A DNA stretch of 64,000 nucleotides from Pseudomonas viridiflava. Lineage in GTDB: Bacteria; Pseudomonadota; Gammaproteobacteria; Pseudomonadales; Pseudomonadaceae. Where the stretch lies: positions 310,001 through 374,000 of the forward strand of contig NZ_UTBZ01000060.1 of the NCBI RefSeq assembly GCF_900580865.1, written 5' to 3'. Position numbers and translations under genes: made by a program. Below the pieces are notes generated by a model. It was given only the letters and a program-made list of their open reading frames with translations, ran no database searches and was not told the origin of the DNA. Of this stretch, positions 16,925 to 26,183 are shown piece by piece. The first letter of the stretch is position 1. Each line of letters starts with the position of its first letter.

Positions 16925-18234
16925 GCACACTGGCGATCAGGTATTCGACGTTACGCGACGGCTTCACCTTGTTCGGCATCCTGTTCTACATCCAGGTGAT
17001 TACCTTTGTCCTCGGTCTGGGCGGGGCCGCCAGCTTCGGCGATATCAATAAAGACCTCGAAGGCAACGTGGCCAATCAGATCTGCGGGCTGATCACACTG
17101 TTGGTGCCGTTATTTTTCTTCATCCGCAACAAGGTATTCCTCAGCAAAACCTTTTATCGCAGCAACTTTTTCATGCTGCTGTTCTTGCTCTGTGTCATCG
17201 CGTCGATCGGCTGGTCCCACGACCCGATGCTCAGTTTCAAGCGCTTTATCGCGATGCTCAGCATGGTGTTTTTCGCCGGTTTCCTTGCCTACAACTATTC
17301 GCTGGAAAAAATCCCCTTCATGCTCGGCTGCGCCATTGGCGTGGCGGCGTTGATCGGTTTGATCCTCGCGGTGGTCATGCCTGACGTTGCGTTCCTGTCC
17401 GGTGGGATTCGCGACGGCGCCTTCAAAGGGATTTTTGCCGAAAAGAATGCCGGTGCCCGGCTCAACGCGATCGCCATCCTGTTATTGCTACCGATGATTC
17501 GCCGACGCAATCACTGGGCGCTGTTCTGTGCGTTTTTCTCGCTGGTGGCGATCCTGCTCGCGCAGTCGGCGACCGGGGTGGCGCTGATTGTTTCTGGCGC
17601 GATCAGTTACTGGTACTTCCTGACCTTGATCCGTTTGCGCATCAACCATTCGCCGCTGATGTTCCTCGGCTGCACCCTCCTCTATCTACTGGTGTGCCTG
17701 TTCCTCTACAGCAACTTCGCGGTGCTGCTGGAAATGGCCGGTCGTGACCCGTCACTGACCGACCGCACCTTGATCTGGGAACTGCTCGCGCCGTTTATCG
17801 ACGGGCAGTTCCTCAAGGGTTACGGCTTCGGCGCCTTCTGGTCCAGCCCCGATGCCGATGGCTTCATTACCCGCTGGGGTTATATCGGTAACGCCCACAG
17901 CGGCTACGTCGAAACCCTGCTCAACGGCGGAATCATCCAACTGAGCGCGCTGGCCCTGATGTTCGGCGAAGCCCTGCTCAAGCAATACCGCGCCGTGACC
18001 GCCAACCAGACGGCGCAGTTTCGCGCCAGTGCGCTGGTGATCATCGGCTTGTTCGCCGTCACCAATTATGTGGCGTACGTAATCCCCAACTATCGCTCCG
18101 CCGAGTTTCTGGTGTTCTGCACCCTGGCCCTGTCTTTCCGCCATCACCTCGCGGCCTACCCCGCAACCTCAGCGGCAGCGCAGCGTCAGCGTGTGTCTGG
18201 CAGAGCAGTGCCGCGCGATTCAGCCAACGCGTAA
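16921..18234 (+). CDS. O-antigen ligase/polymerase-type membrane protein (probable Wzy)
   Basis: 437 residues with about ten to eleven membrane helices and a larger periplasmic loop around 265-335 that contains DRTLIWELLAPFID, the pattern of the Wzy_C/O-antigen ligase family. Within a locus that has its own primer, flippase and chain-length kinase, it most likely polymerises the lipid-linked repeat units in the periplasm. Its start overlaps the preceding GT4 gene by four bases. Confidence 0.83.
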   Translation: MSTLAIRYSTLRDGFTLFGILFYIQVITFVLGLGGAASFGDINKDLEGNVANQICGLITLLVPLFFFIRNKVFLSKTFYRSNFFMLLFLLCVIASIGWSHDPMLSFKRFIAMLSMVFFAGFLAYNYSLEKIPFMLGCAIGVAALIGLILAVVMPDVAFLSGGIRDGAFKGIFAEKNAGARLNAIAILLLLPMIRRRNHWALFCAFFSLVAILLAQSATGVALIVSGAISYWYFLTLIRLRINHSPLMFLGCTLLYLLVCLFLYSNFAVLLEMAGRDPSLTDRTLIWELLAPFIDGQFLKGYGFGAFWSSPDADGFITRWGYIGNAHSGYVETLLNGGIIQLSALALMFGEALLKQYRAVTANQTAQFRASALVIIGLFAVTNYVAYVIPNYRSAEFLVFCTLALSFRHHLAAYPATSAAAQRQRVSGRAVPRDSANA

Positions 18235-18251
18235 CCCAAGGAGAACCACCC

Positions 18252-19205
18252 GTGCCCAATCAAGCCTTCCCTTCCGTGGATTCAGTGTGCGTCGTCATCC
18301 CGATGTACAACGGCGCCGACAGCATCGAGCAGACATTGGTGTCGCTGGTCGGGCAAACCCGCCTGCCGGATCACGTCATCGTCATTGACGATGGCTCCAC
18401 CGATGACGGCCCACAACGGGTCAGAGATTTCGTCGCGCCGTTTCGCCTGACGCTGCTGCAGCAAGCCAACGAAGGCCAGGCCAGCGCGCGTAATCACGGC
18501 ATGCGGCACTCGCAAGAGACGTTTGTGGCGATGCTCGATGCCGATGACCAGTGGCACCCGCAAAAGCTCGAACTGCAACTGGCCCTGTATGACGAACTCA
18601 GTCGTCAGGGCCGGCCGGTGGGGTTGATCGACTGCTATGCGCAGGTCAATTACAGCGACGGCCGGCGGCAACTGGACAACCGGCGCAAAAGCGGCCGGCA
18701 CTTCTACGACTTCATCTACGCCAACGTCGTCAATGGCGTTTCCACTGCGCTGGTCAGGCGTGAAGTGATCATGCAGCTCGGTGGCTTCGATGCGAGCCTG
18801 CGTTACTCCGAAGACCGCTACATGTGGACGCGGATCGCCGAACACTGGGAGGTCCACACAGTGCCGCAAGTACTGCTGGAGCGCACGGTCAACGGCGGCA
18901 ACATGACCGCGCAACCGAAGAAGTACTACCAGAACAAGATCCATTTTATTGAGGTGTACCTCGCCCGCTACGGCGAGATGCTCAGCCAGCAACAACGGAT
19001 CAATTTCGTCCTGAGCAACCACACCGATTTTCTCGAAGCGTTTTCCCGGCGCGGCGAGCATGACCAAGTGCTCGGCGTGTACCGGCGAATGCTCGAGTGT
19101 TCCTGGCAAGCGCTGATCTTCGCCAATGGTAAACCGACCTTGCGCTATCTCTATGCCCGCGCCAGAACGTGGCGCAAGGCAACGGCGTCAACTCCAGCTC
19201 ATTGA
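18252..19205 (+). CDS. Glycosyltransferase family 2
   Basis: 317 residues. GT2 fold with VVIPMYNGADSIE (about 14-26), VIDDGSTDD (Asp46/Asp47) and the metal-binding DADDQW at 96-101, followed by RYSEDRYMWTRIA further on. It is an inverting transferase acting on the cytoplasmic side. The start is GTG 18252 with AAGGAG eight bases upstream. It is the fourth transferase of the locus, so with the primer the repeat unit could have at least five sugars. Confidence 0.88.
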   Translation: MPNQAFPSVDSVCVVIPMYNGADSIEQTLVSLVGQTRLPDHVIVIDDGSTDDGPQRVRDFVAPFRLTLLQQANEGQASARNHGMRHSQETFVAMLDADDQWHPQKLELQLALYDELSRQGRPVGLIDCYAQVNYSDGRRQLDNRRKSGRHFYDFIYANVVNGVSTALVRREVIMQLGGFDASLRYSEDRYMWTRIAEHWEVHTVPQVLLERTVNGGNMTAQPKKYYQNKIHFIEVYLARYGEMLSQQQRINFVLSNHTDFLEAFSRRGEHDQVLGVYRRMLECSWQALIFANGKPTLRYLYARARTWRKATASTPAH

Positions 19206-19218
19206 ATCGGTAACCGCC

Positions 19219-20637
19219 ATGGCCAATCACCGTCTGGTGACATTGAGCTGGATCTTCACCGAGAAATTCGGCCTGATCCTGCTGTCGATGATCACCTTTG
19301 TCGTCTACGCGAAGCTGCTGTCGCCGGCCGAGCTGGGTGTGGGCACGATCATCATCGCCATCGTCGAATTGATTGGCCTGGTGTACTCATCGGTGCTGGA
19401 AGATCCGCTGGTACGCCTTGAACGGCTGGAAGACAAACACATCTGCACGGCTTTCTGGGCCGGGGTGCTCGTCAGCCTGGTGTCGATTGTCATCATCTCG
19501 CTCGCGGCATTCCTGTACACGTCCGACCCGCTGCTGCAATGGCTGACGGCGGTGGCCTCGGTGAAAATCCTGTTGACCATGATGGCGCGGGTCTATGTGG
19601 CGCAAATGCGCCGTAGCGGCAACTTCAAGATGCTCGCGTCGCGCACGTTACTGGGCAAAGTCGCGGGCGGCGTCGGCGGCATAGCGGTGGCGCTGTGCGG
19701 AGGGGGTGCGTGGGCGGTGATTGCCCAGGCGCTGATCATGGAATGGGTGTCGATCATTGTCCTGATGGGTACAGACCGGCGACGCATCGCCTTTGCCATC
19801 GACCGGGCGGTCTTGCGCGAACTGTTAAAGGCCGGTGCGCCGGTTGCCATCAATTCCCTGAGTTCACAAACCTTGCAGCGCGGCGTCAACGTGGTGCTGG
19901 GCATGACGGCCGGGGCGAACGCAGTCGGCATGTTCAACATGGCGATGCGCATCATCGAACTGCCGCGCACGGCGATTTATAACGGCCTGCTGAGTTATGC
20001 GCTGCCGGCGTTCGCCCGACGCAGTGCGGAACCCAAGCGCCTGCTCGGGATCATTGGCGACTCGACCGCCGTCAGCGGCTTTGTGTTGACGCCGCTGTTC
20101 ATTGGCCTCGCGCTCACGGCCAACGACCTCATCCTGTTGATCTTCGGCGCCAAGTGGGCTGACGCCATTCCTCTGTTGCAAGTGCTGGCCTGCACGGCGG
20201 CCATCGGCAACACCGCGATGTACGCCACCACCGCACTGGTGGCGGTCAACCGCAGCCACCTGACGATCAAGGCGGAAGTGCTCACCACGGTTCTGGCACT
20301 GGCGCTGGTTTACAGCCTCGGCAACGTTTATGGCGGCATGGCCGCAGCTGCCGCTCTGCTCACGCGCATGCTGCTGATCACGCCGCTGCAGATCCGCGGC
20401 CTCAACCTGGCCATCGGTTACAGCTGGCGACGGTTTGTCGAGGCCAATTACCGCAGCGTGATTGCCGCGCTGGTCATGGCCGCGACCGTGCTGCTGGTGT
20501 CACCGCAACTGGGCTTTCAAGGCTACCTGCACCTGATCGGCAACATCGCGCTGGGCGCGTTGAGCTACGCCGTGGCGTATAGCCTCATCCACCCGCACTG
20601 GCCGCAGGAATTCAAATCGGTTTTCACCGCCCGCTGA
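19219..20637 (+). CDS. Polysaccharide flippase (Wzx, PST/MOP superfamily)
   Basis: 472 residues with about 12 to 14 hydrophobic helices in the polysaccharide_synt pattern (FTEKFGLILLSMITFVVYAK at the N-terminus). Wzx proteins move the lipid-linked repeat unit across the inner membrane. ATG 19219 is preferred because the family's first helix begins right after it; no strong ribosome site is visible, and the open frame extends upstream into the GT2 gene. Confidence 0.85.
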   Translation: MANHRLVTLSWIFTEKFGLILLSMITFVVYAKLLSPAELGVGTIIIAIVELIGLVYSSVLEDPLVRLERLEDKHICTAFWAGVLVSLVSIVIISLAAFLYTSDPLLQWLTAVASVKILLTMMARVYVAQMRRSGNFKMLASRTLLGKVAGGVGGIAVALCGGGAWAVIAQALIMEWVSIIVLMGTDRRRIAFAIDRAVLRELLKAGAPVAINSLSSQTLQRGVNVVLGMTAGANAVGMFNMAMRIIELPRTAIYNGLLSYALPAFARRSAEPKRLLGIIGDSTAVSGFVLTPLFIGLALTANDLILLIFGAKWADAIPLLQVLACTAAIGNTAMYATTALVAVNRSHLTIKAEVLTTVLALALVYSLGNVYGGMAAAAALLTRMLLITPLQIRGLNLAIGYSWRRFVEANYRSVIAALVMAATVLLVSPQLGFQGYLHLIGNIALGALSYAVAYSLIHPHWPQEFKSVFTAR

Positions 20638-20666
20638 TTCAGTCCCTGAGACAGGAAGACCTCACC

Positions 20667-21722
20667 ATGCGCAAAACCACGTTGATTACTGGCGGGGCTG
20701 GTTACATCGGCTCGCACACCGCTTTGGCGCTCATCAATGCCGGGCACCGGGTGCTGGTGCTCGATAACCTGTGCAACAGCTGTCAGGAGTGCATCGCGCG
20801 CCTTGAGCAACTGACCCTGACCCGGGTCGATTTCATCAAGGGCGACATCCGTGATTCCGATCTGCTGGACGACATCTTCCAGCGTTACGACATCGATGCC
20901 GTGGTGCATTTTGCCAGCCTCAAATCCGTCGCCGAAAGCGTGCGCAAACCGCTCGACTACTACGCCAACAACGTCGCCGGTACGCTGGACCTGTGCCGGG
21001 CCATGGCGCGCAACAACGTCTTCCGCCTGGTGTTCAGCTCATCGGCCACGGTGTACGGCGAGCCGACACGCACGCCGATTGCCGAAGACTTCGGCACCGG
21101 TAAACCGGTCAATCCCTATGGCCGCACCAAGCTGATGATCGAAGAGTTGCTGACGGATTTGTGCGAGTCCGATCCGCGCTGGAGCATTGGCCTGTTGCGC
21201 TACTTCAATCCGATTGGCGCCCACGAAAGCGGGATGATCGGCGAAGACCCGCGCGGCCGCCCCAACAACCTGCTGCCGTGCCTGACCCAGGTCGCCATTG
21301 GCCGGATACCGGAACTCACGGTGTACGGCAGCGACTATCCCACCGTCGACGGCACCTGCGTGCGCGACTACATCCACGTGGTCGACCTTGCCATTGGCCA
21401 CCTCAAGGCCCTGCTGGTGTTGCAGCACAACCACGGCATCCATTTCTGGAACCTCGGCACGGGGGTCGGCTACAGCGTGTTGCAGATCATCCACAGTTTC
21501 GAGGACATCACCGGCATCAGCATTCCCTACCGCTTTGCACCGCGCCGCGAAGGTGACATTGCCAAGTGCTGGGCAGACCCGGCCAAGGCCGGACGGGAGC
21601 TGGGCTGGACCGCGCAACGCGACCTGCAACAGATGATTGTCGATGCCTGGCGCTGGCAGTCGTGTAATCCGCAGGGGTATCAGTCTTCCTTCGAAATCCC
21701 CGCGCTGCTTGCCTTCAAATGA
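20667..21722 (+). CDS. galE: UDP-glucose 4-epimerase
   Basis: 351 residues. NAD motif GGAGYIG (residues 9-15), SSSATVYG near 124-131 and catalytic Tyr151/Lys155 in NPYGRTK, plus the long CVRDYIHVVDLA stretch typical of GalE. It interconverts UDP-glucose and UDP-galactose, providing galactose for the polymer. The stop overlaps the start of the GH16 gene. Confidence 0.92.
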   Translation: MRKTTLITGGAGYIGSHTALALINAGHRVLVLDNLCNSCQECIARLEQLTLTRVDFIKGDIRDSDLLDDIFQRYDIDAVVHFASLKSVAESVRKPLDYYANNVAGTLDLCRAMARNNVFRLVFSSSATVYGEPTRTPIAEDFGTGKPVNPYGRTKLMIEELLTDLCESDPRWSIGLLRYFNPIGAHESGMIGEDPRGRPNNLLPCLTQVAIGRIPELTVYGSDYPTVDGTCVRDYIHVVDLAIGHLKALLVLQHNHGIHFWNLGTGVGYSVLQIIHSFEDITGISIPYRFAPRREGDIAKCWADPAKAGRELGWTAQRDLQQMIVDAWRWQSCNPQGYQSSFEIPALLAFK

Positions 21723-23185
21723 TGTTCTTACGATCGCTGCCGGCGCTGCTGCTGTGGGTTGCGCTGACTGGCAGCGCCGCACAAGCGCCTCCCAATGCCG
21801 GACTGGTGCTGTGGATGGACGCGGCCGACGCGTCCAGCCTGACCCTGAATGCGCAAAACCGTGTGCAGCGCTGGGGCGATAAATCCGGCCAGTCCCATGA
21901 CGCGATGGTCGACGAAGGCGCCGAGCAGCCGCAACGCCTGGAAAACGCCGTGAATGGCCATGCGGTCGTGCGTTTCAGTGGTACTTCGGCGTTTCTGGGC
22001 AAAAGCATTCGCAGCGCAAAAGGTCCTGTCACGGTGTTGATCGTGTCCCGCCGATTGCCAGAACAGGCCGGGGGCGATCCGTGGCAGCGGTTGTTCAGTT
22101 CACGAACCCAACCCGCCCACAACGATAATGTCCTGCCGAACTTCGCAATCAGCCTGGCGCAAACCAGCGCGTATGAACCGACGGTTTCCGTCCTGGAACT
22201 GCAGGATGTGCCGATCGGCCCGTATGCGGTCGGGCGCAATGCCGTCGGCACGTCGGAAAACTTTCGCGGCGACATCGCCGAGGTGCTGGTCTACGATCGC
22301 CCGTTCGCGTCCTTGGCAGAGCGCCAGCAGGCATTTCAGTACCTGGCACAAAAGTGGTCAGTGGCTGTCCCCAGCCATGCCGATACCTGGACCCGCGTCG
22401 GTCCACTCGGTAAAGCTCCGACGCGTCAGCACGCCTATCTGCCGCTGTCCGATCAGGCCAATGCCGGGCGCTGGGCATTCAACACGACGCTGTCCGACGA
22501 CTTCAACGGCAGCAGCCTCGACCCCGCGCGCTGGCACGTCAACAATGCGATCGGCAACGAATCGCTCGGGCGCAAACCGGCGCTGTTCACCCCGCGCAAT
22601 GCCAGCGTCAGCAACGGCCATCTGAACATTGTCTTTCGCAAGGAACCCTTGCCGCAGAAGTACGTCGAGCTCGGTTTCAAGGATTACACCTCAGCCATGG
22701 TCCGTACCCGTGAACGCGGTTTCTATGGCTACTACGAAGCTCGCGCCAAACCGATGAACTCCGCAGCGTCGAGCGCATTCTGGCTGGCGTGGACGGGCAT
22801 GGCCGACAACGCCACGGAGATCGACATCTTCGAAATTGGCGGCAAGACCAAAAACGCCGCCTCGGATCGCTCCTACAACATGAACGCCCACTTATGGGCC
22901 ACGCCGCAAAGCAAAGAACATATCGCCAACGGCAGCACCTGGATCAGCCCCTGGCGCCTGGCCAGTGACTTTCATGTCTACGGTTTCGACTGGCAGCCCG
23001 ACACTCTGCGCTGGTACGTCGATGGCGTGCTGGTCAGGGAATCGAAGAACCGCCACTTCTTCTTCCCGATGCAGATCGTCTTTGACAGTGAGGCCATGTG
23101 GAAATGGTTCGGCGTGGTCGACGACGCTGACCTGCCGTCCACCTTCGAGGTCGACTACATCCGCATGTGGCAACGCGGTCCTTAA
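21719..23185 (+). CDS. Secreted GH16-family glycanase with LamG-like N-terminal domain
   Basis: 488 residues. A signal peptide (about 1-22) leads to a lectin-like jelly-roll domain starting LVLWMDAADASSL and containing VQRWGDKSG (about 28-220). The GH16 catalytic domain follows (about 250-485), with the motif EIDIFE giving nucleophile Glu367, Asp369 and acid/base Glu372. GH16 enzymes cut beta-1,3 or beta-1,4 glucans and galactans. Inside an exopolysaccharide operon it probably trims or releases the polymer made here, as ExoK does for succinoglycan. It is translationally coupled to galE (ATGATG overlapping TGA). Confidence 0.88.
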   Translation: MMFLRSLPALLLWVALTGSAAQAPPNAGLVLWMDAADASSLTLNAQNRVQRWGDKSGQSHDAMVDEGAEQPQRLENAVNGHAVVRFSGTSAFLGKSIRSAKGPVTVLIVSRRLPEQAGGDPWQRLFSSRTQPAHNDNVLPNFAISLAQTSAYEPTVSVLELQDVPIGPYAVGRNAVGTSENFRGDIAEVLVYDRPFASLAERQQAFQYLAQKWSVAVPSHADTWTRVGPLGKAPTRQHAYLPLSDQANAGRWAFNTTLSDDFNGSSLDPARWHVNNAIGNESLGRKPALFTPRNASVSNGHLNIVFRKEPLPQKYVELGFKDYTSAMVRTRERGFYGYYEARAKPMNSAASSAFWLAWTGMADNATEIDIFEIGGKTKNAASDRSYNMNAHLWATPQSKEHIANGSTWISPWRLASDFHVYGFDWQPDTLRWYVDGVLVRESKNRHFFFPMQIVFDSEAMWKWFGVVDDADLPSTFEVDYIRMWQRGP

Positions 23186-23308
23186 CCGTCACACAACGCC
23201 GGGACAGTCGATGCCCCTCCTGCTGCCATAGCTTTCGCCTTGGGTCGAATTTCACTCGGCAGAGTCGTCAGTTCTCGATCAGCGCTAACACGTCCGGAGC
23301 GCCCAAAC

Positions 23309-24358
23309 ATGAACAACCGACGACTAAAGGAGCTGGATTTGCTGCGTTTCCTGGCAGCGCTCGCCGTGGTGATTTTTCACTACGCCTTTCGCGGGTATGC
23401 GCGGGGCGACATGTCGGTCATGCCCTATCCGCTGCTGGCCGAGGTGGCCAAGTACGGATATCTGGGCGTGGAGCTGTTTTTCATGATCAGCGGATTTGTC
23501 ATCCTGATGACCGCGTCGAGCAACAATCTGCAGGTGTTTTTCATCTCCCGCGTAGTGCGCCTGTGCCCGGCATTCTGGGTCTGCTGCACACTCACCTTCC
23601 TGATCACACTGGCTTTCGGGCAGCCCAGATTCAGCGCTGATCTTTATCAGTACCTGATCAACATGACGTTCCTTGGCGATCTGATCGGCGTCCCGCCCAT
23701 CGACGGTGTGTACTGGTCGCTGTTTGTAGAGATCAAGTTCTACCTGATGATCTCGATTCTCCTGGCCTTGAAGAAAATAGACAAAATCGAACCCTGCCTC
23801 GTGCTCTGGCTACTGGTGTCGGCCACAGCGGAAGTCCTCGCTTTTGAAAAGCTACGCTCCGTTCTTATCACCGATTACGCGGCCTATTTCATCGCCGGTG
23901 CGACGTTCTACCTGATATGGGCGAAGGGTATGACAAAACCGCGCATTGCCTTGGTGGCGGGAGCACTGGCATTGGCCACCTTCACCGCCATTACCTGGGC
24001 CGAGTCGATCGAAAGCAAATATGCGACGGAGTACGATCCCTCGATCATCGGCAGCGTCATTATCGTGTTCTTCATGACCTTCCTTCTGATCGCAACCAAC
24101 AAAACAGCCGCCATCGGACAAATGAACTGGACGTCCCTGGGAGCCCTCACGTACCCGCTGTACCTGCTCCATCAAATGATCGGTTTCATCATCTTCAACA
24201 TCGCCTATCCGGCGGTGAATGCGCACCTGCTGCTGTGGGGCACCGTAGCTTTGATGATCGCTGCGTCCTATGTCATTCACGAAAAGATCGAAACCCCGAT
24301 GGCCAGACTGATGAAAAGATCCCTGTCATTTTCCTTCAATCGTCTCCGGGCCGATTAG
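23309..24358 (+). CDS. Acyltransferase 3 family membrane O-acyltransferase
   Basis: 349 residues with about ten membrane helices. It starts with the classic RLKELDLLRFLAALAVVIFH (His near residue 25), and FFMISGFVI follows near 70. Such proteins move acetyl or other acyl groups onto sugars. As the last gene of the locus it probably decorates the repeat unit. ATG 23309 has GGAG nine bases before it; the open frame runs upstream to 23240. A gap of 123 bases separates it from the GH16 gene. Confidence 0.88.
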   Translation: MNNRRLKELDLLRFLAALAVVIFHYAFRGYARGDMSVMPYPLLAEVAKYGYLGVELFFMISGFVILMTASSNNLQVFFISRVVRLCPAFWVCCTLTFLITLAFGQPRFSADLYQYLINMTFLGDLIGVPPIDGVYWSLFVEIKFYLMISILLALKKIDKIEPCLVLWLLVSATAEVLAFEKLRSVLITDYAAYFIAGATFYLIWAKGMTKPRIALVAGALALATFTAITWAESIESKYATEYDPSIIGSVIIVFFMTFLLIATNKTAAIGQMNWTSLGALTYPLYLLHQMIGFIIFNIAYPAVNAHLLLWGTVALMIAASYVIHEKIETPMARLMKRSLSFSFNRLRAD

Positions 24359-24377
24359 CCGACGGCGACGAAAGCTG

Positions 24378-24435
24378 AAGCGTTTTAGCGAACCTTTCCC
24401 GCGAAAACAGCGTCCGAGCTAAAGCGTTAACGCTT
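24378..24435. promoter_or_regulatory. Palindrome and related half-copy before the bestrophin gene
   Basis: AAGCGTTAACGCTT (24422-24435) is a perfect 14-bp palindrome. A related sequence, AAGCGTTTTAGCG, lies at 24378-24390, with starts 44 bases apart. Perfect palindromes of this size upstream of a gene are typical of repressor operators. No regulator is identified. Confidence 0.4.
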
Positions 24436-24458
24436 ACCGCTCGCCACGAGGTTTCCGT

Positions 24459-25361
24459 TTGAAAGCTGCCATCGTCAGAAAATACCGTTTGATCATCAAG
24501 ACTCTGGGCTATGTCGGCTGGGCGTTGTTCTGGCTGCTGCTCTGGGACATCGCCGTCACCGTCGACTTCATGCTGTTCCTCAACGCCAAGCTGAATCTGC
24601 CATTGATGCCCCTGACGTTATTGGGTTCGGCATTGATCGTGCTGATCAGTTTTCGCAACAGCAGCGCTTACAACCGCTGGTGGGAAGCACGCACGTTGTG
24701 GGGGTCGATGATCAATAATTCGCGCAGCTTCGCCCGGCAGGTGCTGACTTTGCTGGATGATCCAGATGGCGAGGTCAATCCGGTCAAGTCGACCCTGTTG
24801 CGCCGCCACGTCGCCTATGTGAATTGCCTCGCGGCGCATCTGCAAGGCCAGCCTTGTCCCGAGGAAGTCCGCGCCTTCATTCCCGCCGATGAATTTGCGC
24901 GCAGTGGCACGACCAACAACTTCGCCAATGACATCCTCACCGGATCGGCGACTTTGCTCGCTCGGGAATACAAGGCCGGGCGCCTGGACAGCATTCGTCT
25001 GGCACGGCTGGAGTCGACGCTGGTTGATTTGTCCAACAGTCAGGGCGGCATGGAGCGGATTGCGAATACGCCGCTGCCCTACCCTTATGTGTATTTCCCA
25101 CGGCTGTTTATTTCGCTGTTCTGCCTGATCGTCCCGGTAGGGCTGGTGGAATCGTTGGGCTGGTTCACGCCGTTGGCCTCGACCGTGGTCGGTTTCATGC
25201 TGCTGGCCATCGAACGCATCGGCACCGATCTGCAAAGCCCGTTTCGCCACAGCGAACACCAGATTCAGATGGAAGCCCTGTGCGAGACCATCGAGAAAAA
25301 CCTCCAGTCGATGCAGCGTGATTCTCTGGGTGACGTGCGTCGGATTGAAGAAAACGCTTGA
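24459..25361 (+). CDS. Bestrophin-family membrane protein
   Basis: 300 residues with four to five membrane helices. SFRNSSAYNRWWEARTLWG near residue 64 and the later IERIGTDLQSPF are signature segments of bacterial bestrophins (old UPF0187). These are pentameric ion channels, chloride- or cation-selective; selectivity is not readable here. The start is a TTG at 24459 with GAGG seven bases before it. It ends at a strong bidirectional terminator shared with the gene on the other strand. Confidence 0.88.
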   Translation: MKAAIVRKYRLIIKTLGYVGWALFWLLLWDIAVTVDFMLFLNAKLNLPLMPLTLLGSALIVLISFRNSSAYNRWWEARTLWGSMINNSRSFARQVLTLLDDPDGEVNPVKSTLLRRHVAYVNCLAAHLQGQPCPEEVRAFIPADEFARSGTTNNFANDILTGSATLLAREYKAGRLDSIRLARLESTLVDLSNSQGGMERIANTPLPYPYVYFPRLFISLFCLIVPVGLVESLGWFTPLASTVVGFMLLAIERIGTDLQSPFRHSEHQIQMEALCETIEKNLQSMQRDSLGDVRRIEENA

Positions 25362-25365
25362 GACG

Positions 25366-25398
25366 TCGGGAACCATCAGGGTGTCTGATGGTTCCCGA
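25366..25398. terminator. Bidirectional terminator between bestrophin and MetQ-like genes
   Basis: A perfect 14-bp stem (25366-25379 with 25385-25398) and a 5-base loop sit between two convergent genes. No long T-run follows on either side, but the position and stability suit a shared terminator. Confidence 0.75.
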
Positions 25399-25403
25399 AT
25401 CAA

Positions 25404-26183
25404 TCAGAACGCCGGCACCACATCACCGTGATAACGCTCAAGAATGAACTGCTTCACTTGCGGTGAATTGAGCAGCGCGCCGAGCTTCTGCACCGCTGGA
25501 GCATTCGCCTTGTCACGACGCACGTACAGGTAATTGGCGTACGGCGACTCCGAACTTTCGATAAACAGCGCGTCTTTGTGCGGAACCAGTTTGGCTTCCA
25601 GCGCGTAGTTGGCATTGATCAATGCCATGTCTACCTGATTCAACACCCGCGGCAGCATGGCCGCTTCGAGTTCCTGAAACTTCAGGTGCTTGGGATTGCT
25701 GACGATATCCAGACGCGTGGCCATGATGTTGTCGGGATCCTTCAGGGTGATCAGGCCTTGTTTGGCGATCAGCAGCAGCGCACGGCCGGAGTTGGTCGGG
25801 TCGTTGGGAATGGCAATGGTCGCGCCATCCTTGAGTTCGCTGATGGATTTGATCTTCTTCGAATAGGCGCCGAACGGTTCGATGTGCACTGCGACGATCG
25901 GCACTTGATCGCTGCTCGGGCGGTCTTTCTTGTAAGCCTCGTAATACGGTTTGCTCTGGAAGTAATTGGCGTCGAGCAAGCCTTCATCGGTCTGCCGGTC
26001 GGGCTGGATGTAGTCAGAGAACACTTTGACATCCAGCGTCACCCCTTCCTTGGCCAGTTCCGGTTTCAAAAACTCGAGGATCTCGGCGTGGGGCACAGGC
26101 ACCACGGCGATTTTCAGGGTTTCGGCATAGGCATTGCCCATGGCGGCGACCAGCAGTGCTACGGAGAGCGCGACGCGTTTCAC
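25404..26183 (-). CDS. MetQ/NlpA-family ABC transporter substrate-binding protein
   Basis: 259 residues of the NlpA/MetQ type 2 periplasmic fold (VVPVPHAEILEFLKPEL near 27, ANYFQSKPYYEAY near 73, AIPNDPTNSGRALLL near 127). The signal peptide ends AYA and has no lipobox Cys, so it is soluble. GTG 26183, preceded by AAGGAAA, overlaps the stop of the oxidase gene by four bases (GTGA). Family members bind methionine. No permease or ATPase gene is nearby, and coupling to an N-methyl amino acid oxidase makes another amino acid ligand possible. Confidence 0.87.
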   Translation of the reverse strand: MKRVALSVALLVAAMGNAYAETLKIAVVPVPHAEILEFLKPELAKEGVTLDVKVFSDYIQPDRQTDEGLLDANYFQSKPYYEAYKKDRPSSDQVPIVAVHIEPFGAYSKKIKSISELKDGATIAIPNDPTNSGRALLLIAKQGLITLKDPDNIMATRLDIVSNPKHLKFQELEAAMLPRVLNQVDMALINANYALEAKLVPHKDALFIESSESPYANYLYVRRDKANAPAVQKLGALLNSPQVKQFILERYHGDVVPAF

